The notes under the pieces: model-generated
What the model was told of the DNA's origin: nothing
Databases searched by the model: none
What the model saw: the letters and a program-made list of their open reading frames with translations, nothing else
Translations under genes and position numbers: made by a program
Origin: an uncultured Cocleimonas sp.
GTDB lineage: Bacteria > Pseudomonadota > Gammaproteobacteria > Thiotrichales > Thiotrichaceae
DNA length: 64,000 nucleotides
Assembly (NCBI RefSeq): GCF_947495625.1
Contig: NZ_CANLZW010000008.1
Location: 1-64,000 of the forward strand
Reading direction: 5' to 3'
Shown: positions 54,095 to 64,000 of the stretch, piece by piece
Numbering within the stretch: the first letter of the stretch is position 1
Layout of the letters: each line of letters opens with the position of its first letter

Positions 54095-55075
54095 TTAAGT
54101 TTTCTCAGGATAGATTAAAAACCTGTTTATTGTTTTTTCGCTGAGTATATTTGTCAATCTAACTAATATTGCGGTTAATAAAAGTGCAAATAAAACACGG
54201 AAATATAAGGCTCCGGTAATGTCAGCCCCAAGCAGCATTATTAGCAAGGTGTCTTCAATAATGCTATGACATAGGGCCAATAGCGTTAAGGAACCAAAAA
54301 CATCCATTTTAGTCACCCGTCCGCTTTTGGCTTCATTGATTAATAATGAGCCTCCGTAAACAATGCCAAGGGTAATTCCTACAATGGTGATTGATGTGGT
54401 TCTCTCACTTAAACCTAATACTTTTAAGACAGGTTTTAGTAACCAGCTCATGAGTTTTTCTATGCCGCTTAACTTCAATAGGCGTAAGAATATTACCAGG
54501 ACAATGATGACTAGAAATACTTTGAATAGCGTCTCTACTTGTAATATTGCCCAGCCCATAAGAGAGCTATCAGTGCTGACTTCGGGTTTAAATAAGGCGG
54601 TACTTGGTGTGTCTAGATATCCACCTAAACTGTAGAGTTGGTGCAATAAAAACCCGAGTAATAATGCGCCGACCACGCGTAATAAAAATAAATAAAGTAC
54701 ACGCACACCTGCTTTTTGAGCGATACGTAATTCAATCGGCAGCGCATGAGCATATAACATCATTGCACCTAAAACGGTAACCTGAGCAACAGTTAACGGT
54801 TGCTCTATCGCCATCGTGACATAGATGATCATACCGCCGTAAATATTGCTGATTAATGTTGTTGCCCAAACTAATCCCATAGAGGCAGGTAAGCCAACTA
54901 TTTCCATAATCGGTGCCAGCACTATGCCGATGAATTCAATGCCGCCCAATTCTTCAATAATTTTGACGATAATGATGATGGGTATCATCAGTTTAAACAG
55001 GTTATAAGTAATTGAGAGAATTTCAAGCGACAGACTTTTTAGCCAGCTTATGAAAGCGGTGTATTGCATGGACAT
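54095..55075 (-). CDS. Membrane protein with two nucleoside-recognition (Gate) domains
   Basis: A 326-residue multi-span protein. Two Gate-type halves are visible: IMEIVGLPASMGLVWATTLISNIYGG with MLYAHALPIELRIAQ, and GITLGIVYGGSLLINEA with LALCHSIIEDTLLIMLLG. Such proteins are thought to transport or sense nucleoside-like compounds. It lies between bolA and a thioredoxin-fold protein on the same strand, 13 bases downstream of the latter, so they are probably co-transcribed. Confidence 0.8.
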   Translation of the reverse strand: MSMQYTAFISWLKSLSLEILSITYNLFKLMIPIIIIVKIIEELGGIEFIGIVLAPIMEIVGLPASMGLVWATTLISNIYGGMIIYVTMAIEQPLTVAQVTVLGAMMLYAHALPIELRIAQKAGVRVLYLFLLRVVGALLLGFLLHQLYSLGGYLDTPSTALFKPEVSTDSSLMGWAILQVETLFKVFLVIIVLVIFLRLLKLSGIEKLMSWLLKPVLKVLGLSERTTSITIVGITLGIVYGGSLLINEAKSGRVTKMDVFGSLTLLALCHSIIEDTLLIMLLGADITGALYFRVLFALLLTAILVRLTNILSEKTINRFLIYPEKT

Positions 55076-55088
55076 ATTCTAGAGCGAC

Positions 55089-55796
55089 CTAATTATTCTG
55101 TTTTAGCGCTGATAGGGAGTCTTCGATGATTTCTTTGATTTCATCATCATTGTCTTTTTGGGTATCTGCTTTCTTTAGAAACTCAATAGCTCTGCTATCG
55201 GCCGTCATACCTAAATAATGCAAAGCATCAGCACGTATGCGCTTATCCTGATGAGTAGTTAATGCGCCCAAGTCATCAACCAGCGATTTTAGTAGATCAG
55301 TCCCCGTAAATTCTTCAAATATAACGCCTATACCTATTCGTGTACTCAATACCGTTCCAGAGTCGCCCAATAAAGTCATAATGTCTTGTATGGCTGCGTG
55401 GTCTTTATTAATAGTCGCAATAACTTTAGCGACTTGTCCTTCTGATAATAGAAAATCGAAGTCAGCAACTTGATTGTTAACCTCGTTAGTTTCGGTATTT
55501 TGCTCTTCCTTTGCCCAATTGATGCGTTGTTGTAGTGCTTCAATCGTTTGAGCGCCCGTTAGTTCATGTTTTCCAATGCGCACCCAGGGTACAGATCGTA
55601 CTTTGTACTGCTGCATTGCTTCTGGATGCTGTTCGAGGTTGATTACATGGAGACTGCCTAACTCCCCTGATTTAATTAATTTGCTTAATGAATCAAGAAC
55701 ACCGGGACAATGCGCACAATGACTGCTTAATAGCATCAAAGCTTCTGGTGCAATAGGTGTTGTTGTGGAGTTGGTGTTTTCATCTTTCATTGTCAT
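55089..55796 (-). CDS. Thioredoxin-fold protein with a HEAT-like C-terminus
   Basis: A 235-residue protein. Residues about 18-95 are thioredoxin/glutaredoxin-like, with LLSSHCAHCPGVL (CxxC) and the cis-Pro segment VRSVPWVRIG. The C-terminal part (about 120-230) is helical with repeats such as LGALTTHQDKRIRADALHYLG, typical of HEAT repeats. No signal peptide is present, so it is probably cytoplasmic. A redox adaptor role is inferred; no named family was recognised. Confidence 0.72.
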   Translation of the reverse strand: MTMKDENTNSTTTPIAPEALMLLSSHCAHCPGVLDSLSKLIKSGELGSLHVINLEQHPEAMQQYKVRSVPWVRIGKHELTGAQTIEALQQRINWAKEEQNTETNEVNNQVADFDFLLSEGQVAKVIATINKDHAAIQDIMTLLGDSGTVLSTRIGIGVIFEEFTGTDLLKSLVDDLGALTTHQDKRIRADALHYLGMTADSRAIEFLKKADTQKDNDDEIKEIIEDSLSALKQNN

Positions 55797-55828
55797 ATCT
55801 CAACAGTTTTATTTGACGATCTCATTGA

Positions 55829-56776
55829 TCACTCGAATGCTGTAAATTTAGTCATTACTTTAGGAATATTATCATTCTTCCAATGTTGAAAGGCCCATTG
55901 CCACAAATCATCCAATGATTCAAAGTCAGAGCTGTTGGGTGGATTTTGTCCCAGAAATTCAAGAGCGGCTAGTAATGTTTCAATTTTTTGAATACGTGAA
56001 TTATTTTCTGTCGAAATAGCGGGTGAATGGTTTTGCTTGCTGAGTTTTTTCCCGTTAGCTGTAACTGCAGTAGGAAAATGCAAGTATTCTGGCTGCGGAT
56101 AACCCAGTAAGCGTTGTAGGTATATTTGTCTTGGCGTGTTATCCAGTATATCCGAGCCACGCACTACTTGATTAATTCCTTGAAGCGCATCATCAACCAC
56201 AACAGCCAGTTGATAAGCATATAAACCATCGCGACGCTTTAAGATGAAATCACCAATCTCATGCTCTATATCCTGACAAAAGATATCCGGTTGGCATAAG
56301 TCCTGAAAGCAAATCTCTTCGCTGATTGTTTTGACTCGAATGCTTGGGTTTTCGATATCAGGATTATTGATACCGTTTCTGCAAATACCAGGATAAATAT
56401 AGCCATAGGTATCTGTTGCTGATAATGATTGCAAATATTTACGTGTACAGCTACAGGGGTAAATGTGGTTTGAAATGCTATCTAAGGCGGCTTGATATTT
56501 TTCATTTTGATGACTTTGGTATAGGATTTCTCCATCCCACATAAAGCCAAAAGACTCGAGTGTTTCTATAATGGATTGACTCGCGCCGTCCTGTTCTCGT
56601 TGAGTATCTACGTCTTCTATGCGTAACAACCATTTACCATCAGGATCTTGTTTTGCCGCTAGATAACTTGCAGTAGCAGCAATTAATGAACCAAAATGAA
56701 GAGCACCAGTGGGAGAAGGAGCAAATCTGCCAATCGGTGAATCAATATTTTTATTTGGTTGTATATCTAAAGTCAT
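55829..56776 (-). CDS. gluQ: Glutamyl-Q tRNA(Asp) synthetase
   Basis: A 315-residue truncated class-I synthetase that attaches glutamate to queuosine in tRNA-Asp. HIGH-like motif: GRFAPSPTGALHFGSLIAA; KMSKS-like motif: KKLSKQNHSPAI; zinc ligands begin with YPCSCTRKYL. It lacks an anticodon-binding domain, as is characteristic. Located downstream of dksA, the usual arrangement, with a repeat copy between them. Confidence 0.95.
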   Translation of the reverse strand: MTLDIQPNKNIDSPIGRFAPSPTGALHFGSLIAATASYLAAKQDPDGKWLLRIEDVDTQREQDGASQSIIETLESFGFMWDGEILYQSHQNEKYQAALDSISNHIYPCSCTRKYLQSLSATDTYGYIYPGICRNGINNPDIENPSIRVKTISEEICFQDLCQPDIFCQDIEHEIGDFILKRRDGLYAYQLAVVVDDALQGINQVVRGSDILDNTPRQIYLQRLLGYPQPEYLHFPTAVTANGKKLSKQNHSPAISTENNSRIQKIETLLAALEFLGQNPPNSSDFESLDDLWQWAFQHWKNDNIPKVMTKFTAFE

Positions 56777-56850
56777 GAATACACGTTAGATGATGTGATT
56801 GTTAAAAACAATGTTTGTTCTTGTTATGTGCGTGCGCGCTTATAGTCGTA

Positions 56851-56883
56851 GAAAAACCGCCTGTAAGTAGGGGGGTGACTTTG
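56851..56883 (+). repeat. Copy of the intergenic repeat
   Basis: GAAAAACCG, then CCTGTAAGTAGGGGGGTGAC, then TTTG. It lies between gluQ and dksA, which are both on the minus strand. dksA has its own strong terminator closer to the gene, so the repeat is not needed for termination here. Confidence 0.87.
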
Positions 56884-56936
56884 AATGTAAATTCTAAAAA
56901 AAGTATTCTAAATCAGAAAAGCTGAATAAGAATACA

Positions 56937-56973
56937 TAAAAAAGGGAGTCACAGTCGAAACCGTAACTCCCTT
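56937..56973 (-). terminator. Intrinsic terminator of dksA
   Basis: On the minus strand AAGGGAGTTACGGT and its partner ACTGTGACTCCCTT enclose a short loop and are followed by a T-run. One mismatch occurs in the stem. Confidence 0.9.
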
Positions 56974-57002
56974 AATGATTGATGTCATTAACTCAAGTCA
57001 GT

Positions 57003-57452
57003 TTAAGCAATCTGCTTTTCCTTGATCTCTTCGGTTGTTTTGCAATCAATACATAGTTCTGCTGTTGGGCGTACTTCTAAACGTTGTAATCCGATTTCAA
57101 TACCGCAAGCATCACAATAACCGTAATCATCGTTATCAACACGTGCAATCGTTTTATCAATTTTACGTACTAGTTTGCGTTCTCTATCGCGAGCGCGAAG
57201 CTCAAGTGTGAATTCTTCTTCTTGGGTTGCTCTGTCAGCAGGGTCAGAAAAGTTACTTGCTTCTTCTTGCATGTGACCCATGGTACGATCTACTTCTTCC
57301 ATGAGTGCTTTTTTCCAAGCAATTAAGATACTTCTAAAGTGCGCAAGTTGATTTTCATTCATGTATTCCTCGTCTTTCTTAGGAACATAAGGTTCGATAC
57401 CATCAACAGGTAAAGCGGACTTGCGTGTTATTGGCGTGTTGTTTGTTGCCAT
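57003..57452 (-). CDS. dksA: RNA polymerase-binding transcription factor DksA
   Basis: A 149-residue protein from ATG 57452, matching E. coli DksA (151); the frame is open 21 codons further but GGAG lies upstream of the chosen start. The coiled coil (about 35-105) has the tip residues DPADRA; the zinc finger is CDACGIEIGLQRLEVRPTAELCIDC. It acts with ppGpp on rRNA and amino-acid promoters. Confidence 0.96.
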   Translation of the reverse strand: MATNNTPITRKSALPVDGIEPYVPKKDEEYMNENQLAHFRSILIAWKKALMEEVDRTMGHMQEEASNFSDPADRATQEEEFTLELRARDRERKLVRKIDKTIARVDNDDYGYCDACGIEIGLQRLEVRPTAELCIDCKTTEEIKEKQIA

Positions 57453-57714
57453 ACTTGTACGTCTCCATGTTTGCATTTGTCTACCATAGCTATAAATGTA
57501 ACTATGTTGCGGCAAAATTTTACGCGCGTATTGTACCTGAATTTTCTGTTAGGTAAATTAATACTTTCAATCAAGCAATTTTAAGTTATAAGTTATTCAT
57601 AACATTAGTCTTACTCAGATTAATATTGATATACTTTTCTACTAACGGGGCTTTTATTGCGCTTATTGACTGTTAAATCAGTACCGATACTGCATTCAAA
57701 GGCCATAAAGTTGA

Positions 57715-59821
<2,107 letters not shown>

Positions 59822-59871
59822 ACGCGCCTCGTTGAGACGGCTCTGGTGGCATGAGTTGTTGATGATACGAA

Positions 59872-59947
<76 letters not shown>

Positions 59948-59956
59948 AATACAAAA

Positions 59957-59986
59957 GCCAATCATTTTATTATGATTGGCTTTTTT
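59957..59986 (+). terminator. Intrinsic terminator of tRNA-Gly
   Basis: GCCAATCA, eight-base loop, TGATTGGC and six T. The 59987-60201 stretch that follows is AT-rich with no gene seen. Confidence 0.9.
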
Positions 59987-60201
59987 GTTTCTTGAGTGTT
60001 ACTTCATAGTTTAAGAAGGAAAATTTAAGAAATAATGTAGAGATTATTCAGTGATTTTTATTATTAGTTTCTTAGAGATGATGATGAAAATAGGTGCTGA
60101 AAATTTATACAAATTACTTACCCTCCAATGGTCGTCATAAAAGGTGCCGTTGATCATGGTGAGTATAGTTTGAGCAATGGCTTTTATTTATATTTGTTCA
60201 C

Positions 60202-60274
60202 GGCTGGATGGCAGAGTGTTATGCAACGACCTGCAACGTCGGATACCCTGGTTTAATTCCAGGTCCAGCCTCCA
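60202..60274 (+). tRNA. tRNA-Cys (GCA), degenerate D- and T-loops
   Basis: A 73-nt cloverleaf with acceptor GGCTGGA/TCCAGCC and TCCA. The anticodon loop CTGCAAC reads GCA. Compared with the second tRNA-Cys nearby, the D-loop has GTGTTA instead of TGGTTA, so one base of the invariant G18-G19 pair is lost. The T-loop is TTTAATT instead of TTCGATT, so C56 is lost as well. The two losses together remove the G19-C56 tertiary pair. It has its own terminator and an intact acceptor stem and CCA, so it may still be expressed. Confidence 0.8.
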
Positions 60275-60288
60275 AATTTAAATAAGAA

Positions 60289-60321
60289 AGCCTTAGGATT
60301 AATCATTCTAGGGCTTTTTTA
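60289..60321 (+). terminator. Intrinsic terminator of the first tRNA-Cys
   Basis: AGCCTTAG and CTAGGGCT pair over eight positions with one G-T, followed by a T-run. Confidence 0.85.
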
Positions 60322-60397
60322 TTGAAGTAACAAAAAGGTTTGAAATAGGCATTCCATCCGTTAATTTTTGATGCTATCATCCCGCCCCTAGTGAAAA

Positions 60398-60471
60398 GGT
60401 TGAGTAGCAAAATGGTTATGCAGCGGTTTGCAAAACCGCCTATCCCGGTTCGATTCCGGGCTCAACCTCCA
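60398..60471 (+). tRNA. tRNA-Cys (GCA), canonical
   Basis: A 74-nt cloverleaf: acceptor GGTTGAG/CTCAACC, D-loop with GG, anticodon stem GCGGT/ACCGC around TTGCAAA (anticodon GCA), T-loop GGTTCGATTCC, encoded CCA. Confidence 0.95.
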
Positions 60472-60551
60472 CTTTTTAAAAGTGTGATTTAAAACAGTGT
60501 TAGCCAAACACTAAAACTTAGGCTAGATTTATAAGACCATCTAAGTAGTAT

Positions 60552-60638
60552 GCCCAGGTGGCGAAATTGGTAGACGCAAGGGACTTAAAATCCCTCGGTG
60601 GCAACACCGTGCCGGTTCGATTCCGGCCCTGGGCACCA
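60552..60638 (+). tRNA. tRNA-Leu (TAA)
   Basis: An 87-nt class-II tRNA: acceptor GCCCAGG/CCTGGGC, anticodon loop CTTAAAA with TAA, long variable arm CGGTGGCAACACCG, T-loop GGTTCGATTCC, ACCA end. The order Gly-Cys-(Cys)-Leu resembles the glyW-cysT-leuZ group of E. coli. Confidence 0.96.
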
Positions 60639-60643
60639 TTACT

Positions 60644-60670
60644 AACAAAGTTATATCTTTCTTTGTTCTT
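60644..60670 (+). terminator. Possible terminator after tRNA-Leu
   Basis: AACAAAG and CTTTGTT form a 7-bp stem with a long loop, followed only by CTTGC; weak. Confidence 0.35.
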
Positions 60671-60760
60671 GCAATAATTCTCTTACGTTCTTAAGAAATA
60701 TTCGCAAACTGTAAATTAAAACTTATATTTTTTCTGGTTTTTTCTAGAGTGTACTTCAAT

Positions 60761-61150
60761 CTAATAGTCTGACTTTTGATTGATTTTGGGGATAGTAAAC
60801 ACAACGAGTTTATCTGAGTTGACTCTCTTTAGGTGTTGCAGATCTGCGTCATTTGGAAATCGATAAGAGTAATTTACAAACTGCCCACCGGCTATAGCAT
60901 TGCCGGATATCATGCCGCCATTTTGTGCAGTGATTTGTAATTCTGTTTCAATCATTTTTACTTTTAGTTGTGATGATTCAATTCCATCAATGTGTATTTT
61001 TAGATAATAAGCCTTATCACTTTCAGTTCGTTCGCTTGAAATAGACAAAGAGTTAACTGATGAGCCAGAAAAAGCGATATCTGCATAAGTCACAAACAAA
61101 ATAGTGCTTGTTAAAACAAGCACTATTAGTTTTGAAATATAATTAATCAT
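60761..61150 (-). CDS. Secreted small Hsp20/alpha-crystallin-like protein
   Basis: A 129-residue protein with a signal peptide (about 7-29, ending ADIAFSG). The mature part follows the alpha-crystallin pattern: KAYYLKIHIDGIESSQLKVKM, TELQITAQNGG, then YSYRFPNDADLQHL and KLVVFTIPKI, matching the I-x-I/PK end of small heat-shock proteins. Export of an Hsp20-like chaperone is unusual. It is the last gene of the CsgG/HfaB-like operon, 26 bases after the channel gene, so it may hold amyloid or adhesin subunits soluble, a role filled by CsgC in curli systems. That role is inference. Confidence 0.6.
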   Translation of the reverse strand: MINYISKLIVLVLTSTILFVTYADIAFSGSSVNSLSISSERTESDKAYYLKIHIDGIESSQLKVKMIETELQITAQNGGMISGNAIAGGQFVNYSYRFPNDADLQHLKRVNSDKLVVFTIPKINQKSDY

Positions 61151-61176
61151 CTTTTCTTTTGTTTTAATCGACCAGT

Positions 61177-62547
61177 TTACTTTCTCCAGCGAGCTCCTTT
61201 TTCAATAGGAACATTTAACCATAATGCTAGGTAAGTATTAGCGCTCAACATATTGTCATTAGAACTTATGATTCTGGCCTTTACGAAGTCGCTATGTAAT
61301 CGCTTTAACAGGGCGCTATCAGATAGTTTTGAGTAGCTCCTATCTTTTCTATAATGAGCCAGTATGTCGCGTCGTACAGTTGCTTTTCCGTCAATAATGG
61401 ATTTGCTATCAACAACTTTTCCGTTTACAACTCTACGTTGTACTAAAGTCGTATCTTTTTCTGGGCGTTTTAATAGTTTGCGTACGCCGTCATCATCAAC
61501 ATATTCTACGTTTACGAAATCTGACATGACTTGATTTATTAATAATTTATCTCTCATATCTACTAAAGATACTTTGCTTTTCTTACGTAATACAACTCGA
61601 GAGTTTCCTCTATTAAAATTATGGAAATCATACATTTTATTTGAAGAGATTATATCTTTAAATCCAATTTGTCGTTTGTTGTCTGAATTAGGTAGGCATT
61701 TCCAGTAGGGCACATAGGTGTATCTTCCAAGAGCTTCGATAATTCCCCATTCAATAAGTAAGCGAATGGCTTTATGTCTTGCATCTACTACAGATCTTTC
61801 TCTGCTGTAACCTATAGAGTTTCCATCTATACTTAAGCCGAAGGATAGATCGTTTCCTTTTTGGTAGACCTGAACAGTATTTGTAGAGCTACTGTTATTC
61901 ACAATATCACCAATGTGAGCGTTAGCTATTCGGAAATCCATAGTCATGCGTGCTACATTTGTGACTTTGTTAGAAGTGGCTTCTAAATTTGTTTCGCCAC
62001 TACCGCTACCAAATTCAAATGACCCTGTTGAACTATTTTTTCTATTTCTAATAATTCGATCATATTCCGTTAAAGCGCCATATAATTGAATTGTAGCGTA
62101 GTTATAATGTGATGCTTTATAACCACCTAAGTATGAAGAGTTTTTTGAATTATTTAGATTTTTATATCGTGCGGCATCAAGTATTTCATTACTGTTAGGG
62201 ATGTGTGAAATTCTTATTGGTCCACCTATGCGAGTAATCAAACCAAGTGTCATATCTGTGAAATTATTTGGTATTTCACTATCTGGATAAGCACTTGATG
62301 AGATATTTGTTGCATCTTTTACATCAATTACTGCTAATTTTAATGGGGCAACATTATTGCCATTAGTGCGATAGGTAGAGAGCATGTCTCCAAAACAACC
62401 AAGGTAGTTAGTCGCTCTTGTTTTGGTGTCTGTGGGATATTCAAGGTGCTTGCTAAACTCATTTTGAATATTTGAAGTTGAGCAAGAGCTAATCAAGGCT
62501 GTGAAACTCAGAATAGTTATTTTTTTTCTCCACTCTTTCATAATCAT
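61177..62547 (-). CDS. CsgG/HfaB-like outer-membrane secretion lipoprotein
   Basis: A 456-residue protein with a lipoprotein signal (TALISSC at about 16-22). Residues about 65-280 follow the CsgG pattern: PLKLAVIDVKDATN, IQLYGALTEYDRI, MTMDFRIANAHIGDI and ARHKAIRLLIEWGIIEALGRY. CsgG forms a nonameric pore that exports curli subunits, and HfaB does the same for holdfast anchors. An extra domain of about 170 residues follows, with SKLSDSALLKRLHSDF and NTYLALWLNVPI, which is absent from CsgG (277 residues). It is encoded after two small secreted proteins that are candidate cargo. Confidence 0.7.
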   Translation of the reverse strand: MIMKEWRKKITILSFTALISSCSTSNIQNEFSKHLEYPTDTKTRATNYLGCFGDMLSTYRTNGNNVAPLKLAVIDVKDATNISSSAYPDSEIPNNFTDMTLGLITRIGGPIRISHIPNSNEILDAARYKNLNNSKNSSYLGGYKASHYNYATIQLYGALTEYDRIIRNRKNSSTGSFEFGSGSGETNLEATSNKVTNVARMTMDFRIANAHIGDIVNNSSSTNTVQVYQKGNDLSFGLSIDGNSIGYSRERSVVDARHKAIRLLIEWGIIEALGRYTYVPYWKCLPNSDNKRQIGFKDIISSNKMYDFHNFNRGNSRVVLRKKSKVSLVDMRDKLLINQVMSDFVNVEYVDDDGVRKLLKRPEKDTTLVQRRVVNGKVVDSKSIIDGKATVRRDILAHYRKDRSYSKLSDSALLKRLHSDFVKARIISSNDNMLSANTYLALWLNVPIEKGARWRK

Positions 62548-62600
62548 ATCCTTAAATATTATTTTTATAGTTCTATTTGTTTGTTAAGTAACTAAAAACG

Positions 62601-63038
62601 CTATCGTTGAATAGCAATAGAGTCGCCTTCGTTTTGATTTAAAATAATAATGGTGTTGGCAGTTGTTCCTGGGGGGATTATTACTGATCCAGCAGATGCG
62701 CCTTCTACACCAGAGTTGTTGGTAAAAACAGTAGTATCTTGTAAAAGGCCTTCAACTGTGTCAGTTATCTCACCTACTTCTCTGACTGTTTTTCTTCCGT
62801 TATTAATAATGTGGGCCAATAGGAAATCTACATTGAAAATGCTACTGTCGATACGAGAATCAAACTCATTCAATGGTAGCTTTAATGATGGTGCATCAAA
62901 TCTATTCGCATAAGCAATATTAAAAGAATTGCTAATTACAAAAAAAAGTGTATAGACTGTAAAGATGCTGATCTTTGAAATCTTAAATATCTTAGAAAGC
63001 ATTATACTTTTCATAAAAAAATATATCTTAGAGTTCAT
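62601..63038 (-). CDS. Small secreted protein of the holdfast/curli-like operon
   Basis: A 145-residue protein with a hydrophobic segment at about 24-44 ending SFNIAYA-NR, a signal peptide after a long N-region. The mature part has DFLLAHIINNGRKTVREVGEITDTVEGLLQ (first half) and a Gly/Ser/Asn segment GVEGASAGSVIIPPGTTANT, ending IILNQNEGDSIAIQR. I do not recognise the family; position suggests a secreted adhesin or nucleator. A later ATG (codon 9) could also be the start. Confidence 0.55.
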   Translation of the reverse strand: MNSKIYFFMKSIMLSKIFKISKISIFTVYTLFFVISNSFNIAYANRFDAPSLKLPLNEFDSRIDSSIFNVDFLLAHIINNGRKTVREVGEITDTVEGLLQDTTVFTNNSGVEGASAGSVIIPPGTTANTIIILNQNEGDSIAIQR

Positions 63039-63092
63039 TACCCAAGCTCCTTTATTGCCTATACACTATTTTTTAGGGCTAGCTAAATTAAA

Positions 63093-63434
63093 CTAATTAC
63101 TGTATCCACCTACGTGAATAGAGCCCGCTGTTGCCGCACCAACTGCTATAGCACCATTACTCGTGTTACTTACTGAATCGAAATCACACGCACAATTTTC
63201 TAAATATATTGAGCCCGCGACGGCACGTTCACCAGATGTAGTAATTGTGAAACCACCTAAACCATTTGCGCTACCTGTACTAGAGCCAATAGCTAAAGCA
63301 TTGGTAGAATTATTGGTTAGAGTTGCTCCTTTATGAGGCATTGGCTTAGGACCGTTTGGTTTTCCTCCCGTAGCAAATGCTGCTGTTGATGTAAACGCTA
63401 TAACTACTGCTGCTGTTAATAATTGAATTTTCAT
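63093..63434 (-). CDS. Small secreted Gly/Ser/Ala-rich protein, candidate amyloid or adhesin subunit
   Basis: A 113-residue protein from ATG 63434, chosen because GAGGGA precedes it; an upstream GTG falls within that binding site. Signal peptide ends AAFA-TGG. Two imperfect repeats are visible: NSTNALAIGSSTGSA and TSNGAIAVGAATAGSI, separated by ENCACDFDS with two Cys. The N-A-I/V-G-S/A-T pattern resembles short beta-strand repeats of functional amyloids, but the match to curlin is not direct. First gene of the operon leading to the CsgG/HfaB-like pore. Confidence 0.6.
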   Translation of the reverse strand: MKIQLLTAAVVIAFTSTAAFATGGKPNGPKPMPHKGATLTNNSTNALAIGSSTGSANGLGGFTITTSGERAVAGSIYLENCACDFDSVSNTSNGAIAVGAATAGSIHVGGYSN

Positions 63435-64000
63435 AATAATTTCCCTCACAAAATAAATTTAAAATTCAAAAGTAAACAATAATGATTTCCTTCATGTGAA
63501 CTGTTTACTTTTATCTTACGATTTAAAGAAAAAATGAACCTTTTTCCTCAACCGCAGACAAACTATATTCTTACTTATCAATATAGTTAATAGGCCATTA
63601 GGTTTAATACTAATGTACTAGTACATTTAGGTATGCTTATAACTTACAATTAAAAGTTATTAATGTTTAATAAAAACAGTTAGTTAGGGATTTAATTGTT
63701 ACTTGCATTGTTTCTGTAAATAAGTTTTCACTAAGTTTTATCTTATAATTTTGTGACATATTTCACATTATCAGTTGTTGTTTTTGTCTTTGTTTTCTCA
63801 ATATGGCTATTTTTATAGGGTAACCTCACGCTTTTAATTTAACTTTTTTGCTTTTTTAAACATTTATTTATAAATATATAATTAAAAATGTGGCTAAAAG
63901 TAGGGGGGTGACTATTTTTAATAACTATTCATGTTAAAAATCATTTTTTGGCATATATTAGTCTCTTATATTTAAATCACTCATTTCAAATCATATAGAG
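63435..64000. other. AT-rich upstream region of the secretion operon
   Basis: This 566-base stretch holds no gene I can support. It should contain the promoter of the minus-strand operon and ends with AT-rich sequence and one repeat copy. Runs of A and T make promoter assignment unreliable. Confidence 0.5.
63883..63914 (+). repeat. Copy of the intergenic repeat
   Basis: AAAAATGTGG, CTAAAAGTAGGGGGGTGAC and TATTTTT. It is about 450 bases upstream of the secretion operon and may belong to whatever lies beyond the window. Confidence 0.85.

Overview
The window comes from an AT-rich gammaproteobacterial chromosome. The housekeeping gene order is typical of the class: yrbG-kdsD-kdsC-lptC-lptA-lptB-rpoN-hpf-ptsN-rapZ, cmk-rpsA-ihfB-lapB-pyrF, rnfABCDGE and dksA-gluQ. 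Two small secreted Asn/Gly/Tyr/Trp-rich proteins, one of them closely resembling sulfur globule proteins, a SulP transporter and a holdfast/curli-type secretion operon together suggest a sulfur-storing, surface-attached member of the Thiotrichales (relatives of Leucothrix, Cocleimonas or Thiothrix). That placement is an inference; no rRNA gene is present.

Layout. 0-13 kb: a minus-strand operon of six secreted DUF11-type proteins, including a 1988-residue protein with stacked DUF11 domains and a predicted C-terminal outer-membrane beta-barrel; a decayed duplicate of one 3' end lies inside it. 13-18 kb: a DUF945 protein, a secreted protein with a possible Cys/His catalytic pair, rlmD and a small membrane protein. 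18-25.5 kb: a MoxR/DUF58/DUF4350/DUF4129/SpoIIM/RDD membrane cluster. 25.7-28.6 kb: ribosomal protein L21 with an added helix-hairpin-helix tail, a DUF4442 protein and the two putative sulfur globule proteins. 28.7-34 kb: cmk, rpsA, ihfB, a frameshifted lapB, pyrF. 33.9-42 kb: the LPS-transport/sigma-54/PTS-Ntr operon and a CaCA antiporter. 42-46.5 kb: a JmjC-like oxygenase, an adenylate kinase with an unusual LID, SulP and a small protein. 46.6-52.2 kb: rnfABCDGE. 52.2-52.6 kb: a candidate small RNA. 52.6-57.5 kb: EamA transporter, BolA, nucleoside-gate membrane protein, thioredoxin-fold protein, gluQ, dksA. 57.7-60.6 kb: ligA and four tRNAs, one of them a degenerate tRNA-Cys. 60.7-63.5 kb: a CsgG/HfaB-like secretion operon with a secreted Hsp20-like protein.

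The most striking unexplained structure is an intergenic repeat with core CCTATAAGTAGGGGGGTGAC preceded by an A-run, present at least 17 times including degenerate copies. It sits only between genes. Fifteen copies point the same way whatever the direction of the neighbouring genes; the two reversed copies are each paired head-to-head with a forward copy. Its arms CCTA/TAGG can form a small hairpin, with one compensatory change (CCCA/TGGG), and read on the complementary strand the hairpin is followed by a T-run, like a minimal terminator. Other points worth a second look: L21 without adjacent rpmA, lapB interrupted at an A10 tract, PtsN with Arg where the phosphorylated His is expected, and a probable 104-nt sRNA with an exposed CCTCC.
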